The notes beneath the pieces were generated by a model. That model had not been told where the DNA came from. It saw only the letters and a program-made list of their open reading frames with translations, and did no database searches. A stretch of DNA of 6,057 bases. Source: an uncultured bacterium (GTDB lineage: Bacteria; Desulfobacterota; WTBG01). The translations under genes were made by a program, and so were the position numbers. The stretch spans positions 1 to 6,057 of the forward strand of contig CALJBY010000154.1 in NCBI GenBank assembly GCA_938024025.1, read 5' to 3'. This document shows, piece by piece, positions 1 through 6,057 of the stretch (within the stretch, counting starts at the first letter, position 1; the number at the start of each line of letters is the position of its first letter).

Positions 1-509
1 TGGTCCCAGGGCAGGAGATATCCGGTAAAGGAGAGCATCAGGGTAAGTACTAACAGCAACAAACCGACAACCCAGTTAAACTGGCGCGAAGATTTATACG
101 AGGAGGTGAAAAATACCCGCGCCATGTGGAGTATGGCCGTTATCACCATCAGGTGTGCTCCCCAGCGATGAAGGTTCCTGATAAAGCGGCCGGTTGGTAC
201 GACAAAATGGATATCCTTTATGGATTCGTAGGCCAGGGTGGTGGAAGGCTTATAGTAGAGCATCAGGAGTATACCCGTGAGGGCCAGAATGATGTAGGAA
301 GCGGTAACCATTACCCCTAGACCAAGGGAGAGTGCGGGTTTGAGCGACCACCGGTGTACCCGTGCGGGATGTATGTGCAGAAACACATTGTGAAAAACAG
401 TTTCCGCACGTGTGCGGTCCGTTGTGGGAGCGCCATGTCTGAAGAAGCTGTTCCAGAAAGCACCCGGTACCATTTTTAAATTTTCAACAAACACGTAAAA
501 TCTGCTCAT
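1..509 (-). CDS. Cytochrome b / b6-type subunit of a Rieske-cytochrome b complex (3' end outside window)
   Basis: This is the N-terminal part of the membrane cytochrome b of a bc1/b6f-type complex, which oxidises quinol and carries electrons across the membrane through two b haems. The 169 complete codons visible start at an ATG with GGGAG ten bases upstream and run off the left edge with no stop. After a polar N-terminal stretch of about 55 residues there are three hydrophobic segments (about 58-84, 112-134 and 146-165). The haem-ligand helix reads RNLHRWGAH...ILHMARV, placing His114 and His128 14 residues apart as in b6. The last visible residues, GYLLPWD, are the family's conserved helix C motif. 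The sequence resembles cytochrome b6 more than mitochondrial-type b. The b6 cysteine that binds the extra haem ci appears to be Gly63. Helix D with the other two haem ligands is outside the window, so b6-type (split) versus full-length cannot be told. It starts 16 bases after the Rieske gene. Confidence 0.93.
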   Translation of the reverse strand, partial: MSRFYVFVENLKMVPGAFWNSFFRHGAPTTDRTRAETVFHNVFLHIHPARVHRWSLKPALSLGLGVMVTASYIILALTGILLMLYYKPSTTLAYESIKDIHFVVPTGRFIRNLHRWGAHLMVITAILHMARVFFTSSYKSSRQFNWVVGLLLLVLTLMLSFTGYLLPWD

Positions 510-525
510 CTTTTAGTAACTCCCG

Positions 526-990
526 TTACACATTAAAAAACGTTCCGGTCTTCACTGTTTTCCCCTCATCCACAACCAGCTGGCCGTTAGGTGCCAGGGA
601 AATGGCATACCATTCAAGGGCTTTTGATGCAGAGCCGCTTAAAACCCGGCCGTCAGAAGCAAATCGTGAACCGTGGCAGGGACAGGAAAACCCCTGTGGA
701 CCATAGCTGACAATACAGCCCAGGTGGGTACACTTGGCTGAGATGGCATAAAAACCGTTCGTATCATGAAAGACATACACACTTCTGCCAGCGGGAACTT
801 TTACTTCATCCAGGAGAAAACCCTGGGGCTCTCCAATTTCAAACCTCCTTGACAGTTCAGGAGACAGCTTTGGTAGAAACAGCCGCACAATGCCGAAACA
901 GGCCGTTGCAGATGCAATTAAAAAGGTACCGAAGGCTGCAATGCCCAGAAAATCTCTTCGTTTGACTGGTTTATCACCTGGCTCGCTCAT
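526..990 (-). CDS. Rieske [2Fe-2S] iron-sulfur protein, membrane anchored
   Basis: This 154-residue protein is the high-potential electron acceptor of a bc-type complex (qcrA/petA-like). It takes one electron from quinol at the cytochrome b site on the outer side of the membrane. It has a twin-arginine-like N-terminus (KRRDFLG, residues 10-16) followed by a hydrophobic anchor (about 14-38). The cluster motifs are CTHLGC (87-92) and CPCHGS (103-108). By family rules the cluster ligands are Cys87, His89, Cys103 and His106, and Cys92-Cys105 form the disulfide. The soluble domain ends soon after the second motif, which is compact for the family. I chose the ATG at 990 because GGAGGA lies six bases upstream and the ATG overlaps the preceding stop as ATGA. 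A longer in-frame start at 1074 would read through the end of the upstream gene and put unrelated residues ahead of the Tat-like motif. Cytochrome b follows after 16 bases. Confidence 0.95.
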   Translation of the reverse strand: MSEPGDKPVKRRDFLGIAAFGTFLIASATACFGIVRLFLPKLSPELSRRFEIGEPQGFLLDEVKVPAGRSVYVFHDTNGFYAISAKCTHLGCIVSYGPQGFSCPCHGSRFASDGRVLSGSASKALEWYAISLAPNGQLVVDEGKTVKTGTFFNV

Positions 991-2834
991 GACCATTCCT
1001 CCGCAAATTTCATCCTTTCCATGGTAATTGTACCAGCAGGGCACCATCGAGCACAGAGTCCACACCTGATACATGCTTCTTCATCTTTGATGATGGCAGA
1101 ACTGTCCTCCCAGTCCTCACCAATACATGCTGATGCCTTCTGCTGTTGCATTTCTGTAAGATTAAGATCTTTCAGGGGTACAAGTTTTAAGCATTGGGTG
1201 GGGCATATGTCGACACATCCCCCGCAGAGGATGCATTTTTGCCCATCAAAAATAGTGTTAACTGAACAGTCAAGGCAGCGGCTTGCCTCGAGACGGGCGT
1301 TCGTATCATCGTAGCCCAGCTCCACGCTCGATGTGTGATCTGCAATACGGGACTCTGCCTCTGCCCGGGGAATTACAATACGGTCGACGGCCTCATAGCC
1401 AGCCTCACGTCCGTATCTTCCAAGGTCCTCATGGGTTTGTGTGAGCCCTATGGTAACGTGATGTTTCGTGAGATAGTGGTAGATTGAACGGGCTGCTTTT
1501 TTACCACTTGCAACTGCATCGATAATTACCCGGGTACCGTAGGCTGCATCGCCTGCCATGAATACTCCGGGAACTTTGGTAGCAAGGCTTTCTTCATGAC
1601 AGTCAATGAGCCCCCACTCATTAAAGGTTAGCCCATCACGCGTCTCGTCTATAAAACTGAGGTCTGTCTGCTGGCCAATTGCCTGTATCACGGTGTCGCA
1701 GGGCTGCAGGAACTCGGAATCGGGAACAGGTTCCGGTTTTCGCCGGCCGTCTGCATCCGGTGGACCAAGCCGGTTTTTCTGGAGACGGACACCGGTTACC
1801 TTCCCCGCCGCATCTTTTTCAATGGCCAGTGGCGTTACAAGGTATCTAATGTCAACTCCTTCTTCACGTGCCTCTTCGAGTTCAAGATCGCTCACGGGCA
1901 TTTCGTCACGCGTCCGCCGATAGAGCACGGTTACTACTTCACTTACACCGAAGCGGATCGAAGAGCGGGAGCAGTCCATAGCGGTGAATCCCCCGCCGAT
2001 TACCACGACATGCCTTCCGAGCTGGACGTCCTCGCCCATTGAGAGTTTTCTCAAGAATTCAACCCCGCCATGCACACCGAGTCCATCTTCACCGGGGATG
2101 TTAAGACCCCGGGAGTACTTTGCTCCTACAGCGATAACCGTTGCAGAAAATTCCTTGAGCAGTTCGTCAAACTGTATATCCTGCCCAACAGTGGTACCAC
2201 AGCGCATGGAGACGCCGAGACGTTTAATGACTTCAATTTCCGCATCTATTACTTCCCGGGGGAGGCGAAACGAGGGAATACCGGTGTACAGCATTCCTGC
2301 AGGTTTAGGTTCCATCTCAAAAACAACGGGAGCAAAACCGAAGAGCGCAAGATCATGGGCACAGGCCAGACCTGCAGGCCCTCCGCCAATGATGGCAACG
2401 GGCTGTCCCTCGGCGCGGGGGAGTCTTCCATCGGATTGGGCTTTTGTGATGTGGCAGAGCTCTTCCTGGGCCGCGTTTTCAGTTGCAATCCTGCGTACAC
2501 TTTCTACAACGGAGAGCGGTGTCTTACGTCCTGACTCTGCCCCCCCTTTCTCAGTGGCAAAGCGCTTAAGCGCGCGGATGGAGATGGGGGCATCGACAGC
2601 CGAACGGCGGCATGCCTCTTCACAAGGTGCCTGACACACGCGTCCGCAGATCGATGCAAGGGGATTGGGACCTCTGGCAATGCGAAAGGCCAGCTCATCA
2701 TCACTTTCAGCGATGGCCCGCACATAACCCCGTGCGTCTGTGTGTACAGGACAGGCTTCCTGACAGCTCACCAGGCGTTTCCAATAATTTTTATCAGGTA
2801 TCTCTACAGAGAGCTTTATTTTCTCTCTATGCAC
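987..2834 (-). CDS. GltD-like FAD-dependent NAD(P) oxidoreductase with N- and C-terminal [4Fe-4S] domains
   Basis: This 615-residue soluble flavoprotein belongs to the family of the glutamate synthase small subunit and NfnB-type enzymes, and moves electrons between NAD(P)H and iron-sulfur clusters. The N-terminal Fer4_20-type domain has Cys24, Cys28, Cys63, Cys67, Cys71 and Cys75. The FAD-binding motif is IIGGGPAGL (148-156), and the nested NAD(P)-binding motif is VIGGGFTAMD (278-287). YRRTRDEMP (305-313) resembles the NADP-contacting loop of GltD relatives, and GVFMAGDA (423-430) is the second FAD motif. The C-terminal region carries Cys520/Cys523 and two ferredoxin motifs, Cys534-537-540-544 and Cys588-591-594-598. 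No membrane segment is seen. It starts with GTG, the first possible start after an in-frame TGA, preceded by GAGGTG, 11 bases after mobB. It overlaps the Rieske gene by ATGA. No large glutamate synthase subunit is nearby, and the Rieske and cytochrome b neighbours instead suggest it is the NAD(P)H- or ferredoxin-side module of that complex. The partner is inferred; the family assignment is firm. Confidence 0.92.
   Translation of the reverse strand: MHREKIKLSVEIPDKNYWKRLVSCQEACPVHTDARGYVRAIAESDDELAFRIARGPNPLASICGRVCQAPCEEACRRSAVDAPISIRALKRFATEKGGAESGRKTPLSVVESVRRIATENAAQEELCHITKAQSDGRLPRAEGQPVAIIGGGPAGLACAHDLALFGFAPVVFEMEPKPAGMLYTGIPSFRLPREVIDAEIEVIKRLGVSMRCGTTVGQDIQFDELLKEFSATVIAVGAKYSRGLNIPGEDGLGVHGGVEFLRKLSMGEDVQLGRHVVVIGGGFTAMDCSRSSIRFGVSEVVTVLYRRTRDEMPVSDLELEEAREEGVDIRYLVTPLAIEKDAAGKVTGVRLQKNRLGPPDADGRRKPEPVPDSEFLQPCDTVIQAIGQQTDLSFIDETRDGLTFNEWGLIDCHEESLATKVPGVFMAGDAAYGTRVIIDAVASGKKAARSIYHYLTKHHVTIGLTQTHEDLGRYGREAGYEAVDRIVIPRAEAESRIADHTSSVELGYDDTNARLEASRCLDCSVNTIFDGQKCILCGGCVDICPTQCLKLVPLKDLNLTEMQQQKASACIGEDWEDSSAIIKDEEACIRCGLCARWCPAGTITMERMKFAEEWS
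997..1002 (-). promoter_or_regulatory. Shine-Dalgarno site of the Rieske gene
   Basis: GGAGGA on the minus strand lies inside the last codons of the flavoprotein gene, six bases before the ATG at 990. A second in-frame ATG at 996 follows the GGAGGA directly, too close for normal initiation, so this site fixes the Rieske start at 990. Confidence 0.75.
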
Positions 2835-2845
2835 GGCACCTCACT

Positions 2846-3490
2846 TTAGCCGATTGTAAGCTCAATGTTTTGTGGGTTATTACATCCCTTAAGTGAAGCA
2901 AGTATGCCTCGTACCGTCTCTTCAATAAAAGATCCGGTGAACGATTTGAGAGGAACGTTTTTCCCATCAACTTTCAGACATACTCTTTGTTGTATGTCCG
3001 GCGTGAGCACTGTGCGCTCAAGGAGGTCAGCCAATGCCTTACCATCATTAAGGTCAAGACAGGGCACCCCAAGATCGAAGTGCTGGTTACTGACAAAAGC
3101 GACAAGGTTGTCATCCCTGGTGCAAAGAGGTTCCCGGTGCGCTTCCTTACGAAAAACCTCTACCTTGGGTGCGCTGTCCTTTTTGTAGCCTTCAGTTATA
3201 ATAATGTCTACGTCACGAATAAACCGATCCCGTATCTCTTCTAAGGATGCATCGTGCTCCATGTCACGAATGATAGCAAGCTGCTGAGGAGAAGATATGA
3301 CTGTGCTATGAGAACCCGCCCTCCGGTGGCGCCAGCTGTCCTTTCCTTCCCGGTCCACCTCAAAGCTATGGACATCATGTTTAACGGTGGCAACCCGATA
3401 ACCTTTCCGGTTGAGCTCCGGGATGAGCTTTTCAATAAGCGTAGTCTTACCACTATCTGATTTTCCTACAATGGAAATAATGGGTATCAT
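2846..3490 (-). CDS. mobB: Molybdopterin-guanine dinucleotide biosynthesis protein MobB with C-terminal extension
   Basis: MobB is a GTP-binding cytoplasmic partner of MobA in making the guanine dinucleotide form of the molybdenum cofactor. The 214-residue protein opens with a P-loop, GKSDSGKTT (9-17). It continues with the MobB motifs VKHDVH (36-41) and DREGKDSWRHRRAGS (46-60), and DIIITEGYK (95-103), the Walker-B-like strand and loop. This typical MobB part ends near residue 160. Residues 168-214 form an extra domain with the pattern V-x-L-x-V-D-G...P-L...F...LKG, which I recall from MobB proteins of anaerobic bacteria. Its function is unknown to me. The start ATG overlaps the mobA stop as ATGA, with GGGAG about ten bases upstream, indicating translational coupling. 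It is followed 11 bases later by the flavoprotein gene. Confidence 0.95.
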   Translation of the reverse strand: MIPIISIVGKSDSGKTTLIEKLIPELNRKGYRVATVKHDVHSFEVDREGKDSWRHRRAGSHSTVISSPQQLAIIRDMEHDASLEEIRDRFIRDVDIIITEGYKKDSAPKVEVFRKEAHREPLCTRDDNLVAFVSNQHFDLGVPCLDLNDGKALADLLERTVLTPDIQQRVCLKVDGKNVPLKSFTGSFIEETVRGILASLKGCNNPQNIELTIG

Positions 3491-4116
3491 AGTGTACAGT
3501 TCTCCCTCTTTACTAAGGACTCGTGGATTTTATGTGCTTCATGCAATGCTTGCCTGGTATTGATATTAAAGAAGCTTAACTTTTCAGGGTCATACCGTGC
3601 AATTTCGTCATCGTGTACAATCCTGGAGCGCACGTCAGGGTAAAAGTCATAAATCCTCAAGTTGTTGTTGTGAATAAGTTTTGTGAGATAGGGGATGCAT
3701 GACTTGGCATACATTGCATGGAGGGGTTCATACCCGGCTTCGCATTGTGCCACCACGACGTCGTTTCCATCAGCAATCTCTTTAAAGTAGTCAATGAGGG
3801 AGAGATTTAAAAAGGGCATGTCACACCCCACAAAGAACGAGTAGTGGTGCGATGCATGGTGCAGGCCGCTGTGAACTCCAGCTATTGCTCCTCGTGCATC
3901 GAAAATATCAGTGCGGATTTTTACATTCAGGTGAGCAAAGCGGTGAGCATAGTGTGTATATTTCTTCTGTGATGTAATCATTAATAGTTCTTCGAATGAT
4001 GTGCTCAATTTAGAGATAATATTTTCTATGACGGATTCTTCCCGGGCTAACACGATCTCGGTTTTATCCCTTCCCAATCTCTTTCCTTCTCCCCCTGCAA
4101 GGATAACACCTGTCAT
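3487..4116 (-). CDS. mobA: Molybdenum cofactor guanylyltransferase MobA
   Basis: MobA transfers GMP from GTP to molybdenum-molybdopterin, giving the MGD cofactor of DMSO-reductase-family enzymes. The 209-residue protein has the nucleotidyltransferase signature LAGGEGKRLGRDK (6-18). Other landmarks are ARGAIAGVHSGL (74-85), GCDMPF (97-102) with the metal-binding Asp99, EPLHAMY (130-136) and FFNINTRQAL (182-191). All are expected in MobA, and the length is normal. I chose the ATG at 4116 because it places the LAGG motif at the usual distance from the N-terminus and has GGAAAG seven bases upstream. A GTG at 4131 would add five residues; it overlaps the upstream stop as TAGTG and has GGGGGTG seven bases upstream, so it is a real alternative. 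The gene sits between the permease-MoaA fusion and mobB, with an ATGA overlap to mobB. Confidence 0.95.
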   Translation of the reverse strand: MTGVILAGGEGKRLGRDKTEIVLAREESVIENIISKLSTSFEELLMITSQKKYTHYAHRFAHLNVKIRTDIFDARGAIAGVHSGLHHASHHYSFFVGCDMPFLNLSLIDYFKEIADGNDVVVAQCEAGYEPLHAMYAKSCIPYLTKLIHNNNLRIYDFYPDVRSRIVHDDEIARYDPEKLSFFNINTRQALHEAHKIHESLVKRENCTL

Positions 4117-4130
4117 CTGTTTTCTTTCCA

Positions 4131-6057
4131 CTATAGGGCACCCCCTGTTGTTTGTTCCCTCAATGCGCAGATGCCGTGCTCGGGCTTAAGTAACACAGCG
4201 CTTTTAAAGAGTGCTGCAATGTCTTCATCCCGTGCCTTATTTCTCAAAGGAGCCGTGAGATCAACCTGTACATCCTGCACAAGACAACTACTGAGAAGAC
4301 CATCGGACGTCAGTTTCAATCTGTTGCAATTGCGGCAAAGACCATGATTTACCGGGCTGATCAGTCCAGTTTCTCCCCCCTGTATGAGAGAAAGGTATTT
4401 TGTTGGATCATCGACCTTCCCATGGGGGTAGACTTTAAAATTTAAATGAGCAGAAAGCTTTTCAATTATTTCTTCCCTGGACATGAAGTAGTGCTGCTGC
4501 TGAGGGTTTAGAACAATGGGCATATACTCAATGAACCTGACCGTCACTTCATGTGTTTTGCTGAATCTGATAAAATCCTCCAGTTCATCATCATTGATGC
4601 CCTTGAGTACAACAACGTTGACTCTAACGGTAATGCCGGCATCCTGTGCTCTTTTAATGCCTGAAATAACTCCCGTTAACTTTTTACCACCGGTAATAGC
4701 CTTAAACTTTTCTTCCTTGAGGGTATCCAGGGTCACCTGTATTTTTTGTAAGCCAGCTTTTTTTAATGGGTGGGCGTAGTGTGCAAGCAGTATCCCATCA
4801 GTTGCAAGAGAGAGATCTTTCACGTCAGTGAGAGAAGCAAGAGATTTGATCAACTTTACAATGTCCTCTCTTAAAAGGGGTTCACCCCCTGTTATCCTTA
4901 TCTTCTCAATGCCAAGGCCGCGGGCAATCCGTGACAACCGGTAGATTTCATCATGTGAGAGGTACTCTCTTTCTGACGCATGCTGCGGTGCAGGTTTAGG
5001 AACATCATAGAGAGGATTGAGATGTCGAGCCGCCGTCACCGCAATTCTTAGCTGTTTGATTTCCCGGGTGTAATGATCTGGAATCTGTCTCTCAGGGATA
5101 GCTTTTTCTCTGTTCTTATAGCTCTGAGGGATAGAGATCTCTTGCCTTTGTCCCTTAGGGAAAATAACTCCAGGGAGGTTACACAAGCATTCATAGTAGA
5201 CCCTGTAGCGTAAGACTTCTCTCAGGAGTAACCCCGCACAGAGTGCCAGGGTGAGATTTTTGTAAAACAGGGTAACCAGTCCCATAACCACAACAAGAAC
5301 AACATCCTTCTTTTTTCTCATATCTCGAGCTAAGAGTGCGTGAAAGACACCCACAAAGATGAGGGCCGTGCCAAAAACGGAGAGGGGAAGCTCTCGTAAA
5401 AAATAGGGGCTCACGTGTGCGAAAAGAAGGGCAACCGCGATAAAGGCAGTACCGATTATCAAATTTGCCCATGCTGTTCGTGCTCCAAACCGATAGTGTG
5501 CAGTGAGTCCCCCACATCCATGACACACGGGCATTCCCCCGATCAGCCCTGCCAGGAGATTTCCCACACTAATGGTGCCTGCCAGGTTTCTGTAGGTAAC
5601 TCTTCTGGCTCTTTTCCCAAAATAATCTTTGGCCAGATCAGCAGTTGCCACCATAGAATTACCGAGGGTAAGCGGAATTTGAGGTATGAGCAGGAGTACG
5701 AATGCTGTTGCTATATCATCCAGTGATGGCAGAAAAAGTGACACCGCATTTGATCCCCAGATGAAACCACTGAATTCTATAGCTGGCAGTGCCACGCCGG
5801 CAATAATTTCTCCTTTCACAATAAGCCGTATACCGCTTGTTATGAGGAGTATACCCAGACCGAACTGGATGCCTCTCACGATGGGTTTTGAAAAAATCCT
5901 ATCTAAATATTTTGATAAATCGAAGAAAAGGAAGAGCAGCATCACGGCAGACATGAGATATGCCGTGGTCGCGATGAGTTCGGGTCTTACGGCATTGACC
6001 AGAGCAATGGCCGCAACGGCCTTAAGCGGTTGAACCGGAAAGGGTATTTTGTAGTAC
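4131..6057 (-). CDS. MOT1-type molybdate permease fused to a MoaA-like domain lacking the radical-SAM cysteines (5' end outside window)
   Basis: The frame is open from the right edge to the TAG at 4131; 641 codons are visible and the start lies outside. Residue numbers here count from the Met at 5954. The N-terminal half is a polytopic permease of the MOT1 molybdate/sulfate family. Its first motif, PVQPLKAVAAIAL, is encoded just inside the right edge, and the later motifs are PQIPLTLGNS (91-100) and PVCHGCGGLTAHYRFGAR (142-159). Several hydrophobic segments follow, up to about 244. After a polar linker (about 250-290), residues 291-607 align with MoaA, the GTP 3',8-cyclase of molybdopterin synthesis: LRIAVT (302-307), TGGEPLLR (355-362), RFIEYMP (473-479), Cys540/Cys543/Cys557 of the auxiliary cluster, KPEH (590-593) and Gly604-Gly605. 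The radical-SAM cysteines expected after LRIAVT are Arg310, Pro314 and Asp317, so cyclase chemistry is not expected. A separate moaA start is unlikely: there is no ATG in the linker and only a TTG at 5186 without a good ribosome site. The role is probably molybdate uptake; that of the MoaA-like half is unknown. It overlaps mobA's possible GTG start. Confidence 0.9.
   Translation of the reverse strand, partial: YYKIPFPVQPLKAVAAIALVNAVRPELIATTAYLMSAVMLLFLFFDLSKYLDRIFSKPIVRGIQFGLGILLITSGIRLIVKGEIIAGVALPAIEFSGFIWGSNAVSLFLPSLDDIATAFVLLLIPQIPLTLGNSMVATADLAKDYFGKRARRVTYRNLAGTISVGNLLAGLIGGMPVCHGCGGLTAHYRFGARTAWANLIIGTAFIAVALLFAHVSPYFLRELPLSVFGTALIFVGVFHALLARDMRKKKDVVLVVVMGLVTLFYKNLTLALCAGLLLREVLRYRVYYECLCNLPGVIFPKGQRQEISIPQSYKNREKAIPERQIPDHYTREIKQLRIAVTAARHLNPLYDVPKPAPQHASEREYLSHDEIYRLSRIARGLGIEKIRITGGEPLLREDIVKLIKSLASLTDVKDLSLATDGILLAHYAHPLKKAGLQKIQVTLDTLKEEKFKAITGGKKLTGVISGIKRAQDAGITVRVNVVVLKGINDDELEDFIRFSKTHEVTVRFIEYMPIVLNPQQQHYFMSREEIIEKLSAHLNFKVYPHGKVDDPTKYLSLIQGGETGLISPVNHGLCRNCNRLKLTSDGLLSSCLVQDVQVDLTAPLRNKARDEDIAALFKSAVLLKPEHGICALREQTTGGAL
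5089..5134 (-). repeat. Short imperfect direct repeat in the permease-MoaA linker
   Basis: Two 13-base copies, ctctcagggatag (5089-5101) and ctctgagggatag (5122-5134) on the plus strand, differ at one base. They are spaced 33 bases apart, so they are in frame with an 11-residue period (SIPQS and AIPER in the protein). They fall within the polar linker joining the two domains, so this may be a trace of linker expansion or chance. Confidence 0.35.

Noticed and set aside
126..320. Plus-strand open frame of 64 codons near the left edge
   Set aside because: It is the antisense shadow of the cytochrome b haem-binding helices.
991..1074. Longer Rieske reading frame beginning at 1074
   Set aside because: It would overlap the conserved end of the flavoprotein by about 85 bases and add a cysteine-rich stretch unlike Rieske leaders. 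The GGAGGA site and ATGA overlap support the start at 990.
1984..2634. Plus-strand open frame of 216 codons, with a second nested plus-strand frame
   Set aside because: It lies wholly antisense to the FAD and NAD(P) domains of the flavoprotein, has a low-complexity Ser/Pro-rich translation, and shows no recognisable motif.
518..4681. A 12-base word taactcccgtta present near 518-529 and again near 4669-4680
   Set aside because: There are only two copies, one between genes and one inside the MoaA-like coding sequence. Twelve bases is weak evidence for a shared operator.
5000..5060. Frameshift or sequencing error hiding the MoaA CxxxCxxC motif
   Set aside because: No TGC or TGT codons with the right spacing occur in any frame of this strand, and the in-frame sequence aligns without gaps on both sides of the motif.
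5184..5186. Separate moaA gene starting at a TTG in the linker
   Set aside because: There is no good ribosome site and no stop for the permease in the same frame, so the fusion reading is simpler.
5686..6033. Plus-strand open frame of 115 codons opposite the permease
   Set aside because: It is antisense to conserved MOT1 segments and shows no motif or convincing ribosome site.

Overview
All supported genes in this window lie on the minus strand, so the region reads right to left. It looks like one tightly packed transcription unit, cut at both edges. The gene order in the direction of transcription is: MOT1-type molybdate permease fused to a MoaA-like domain (5' end outside the window), mobA, mobB, a GltD-like FAD/NAD(P)/iron-sulfur oxidoreductase, a Rieske [2Fe-2S] protein, and cytochrome b (3' end outside the window). 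The junctions are TAGTG, ATGA, an 11-nt gap, ATGA and a 16-nt gap. No promoter, terminator, RNA gene, mobile element or CRISPR array is visible, and no gap exceeds about 20 bases.

Region 1 (2846-6057) concerns molybdenum. The permease half of the fusion carries both MOT1 signature motifs. MobA and MobB are the enzymes that convert molybdopterin cofactor to the guanine dinucleotide form used by DMSO-reductase-family enzymes. The most striking feature is the MoaA-like half of the fusion. It aligns without gaps to MoaA (GTP 3',8-cyclase) through the N-terminal motif, but all three cysteines of the radical-SAM CxxxCxxC motif are replaced (by Arg, Pro and Asp). The GGEP motif, the C-terminal CX2CX13C cluster motif and a Gly-Gly near the C-terminus remain. 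It looks like a radical-SAM-dead pseudoenzyme tethered to a molybdate transporter, and I know of no described system of this kind.

Region 2 (1-2834) is a bc-type quinol-oxidising module: cytochrome b with a b6-like N-terminal half and a small membrane-anchored Rieske protein. It is joined by a soluble 615-residue flavoprotein with N-terminal and C-terminal iron-sulfur clusters. The gene order suggests a Rieske/cytochrome b complex that exchanges electrons with NAD(P)H or ferredoxin through the flavoprotein. To my recollection similar arrangements are reported in anammox planctomycetes.

The organism is a bacterium with a respiratory quinone pool and a need for bis-MGD molybdoenzymes (for example nitrate reductase, nitrite oxidoreductase or formate dehydrogenase). 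The many iron-sulfur proteins suggest an anaerobe or microaerophile. Planctomycetota (Brocadiales-like), Nitrospirota or Desulfobacterota-type lineages would fit, but the sequence alone does not decide this.
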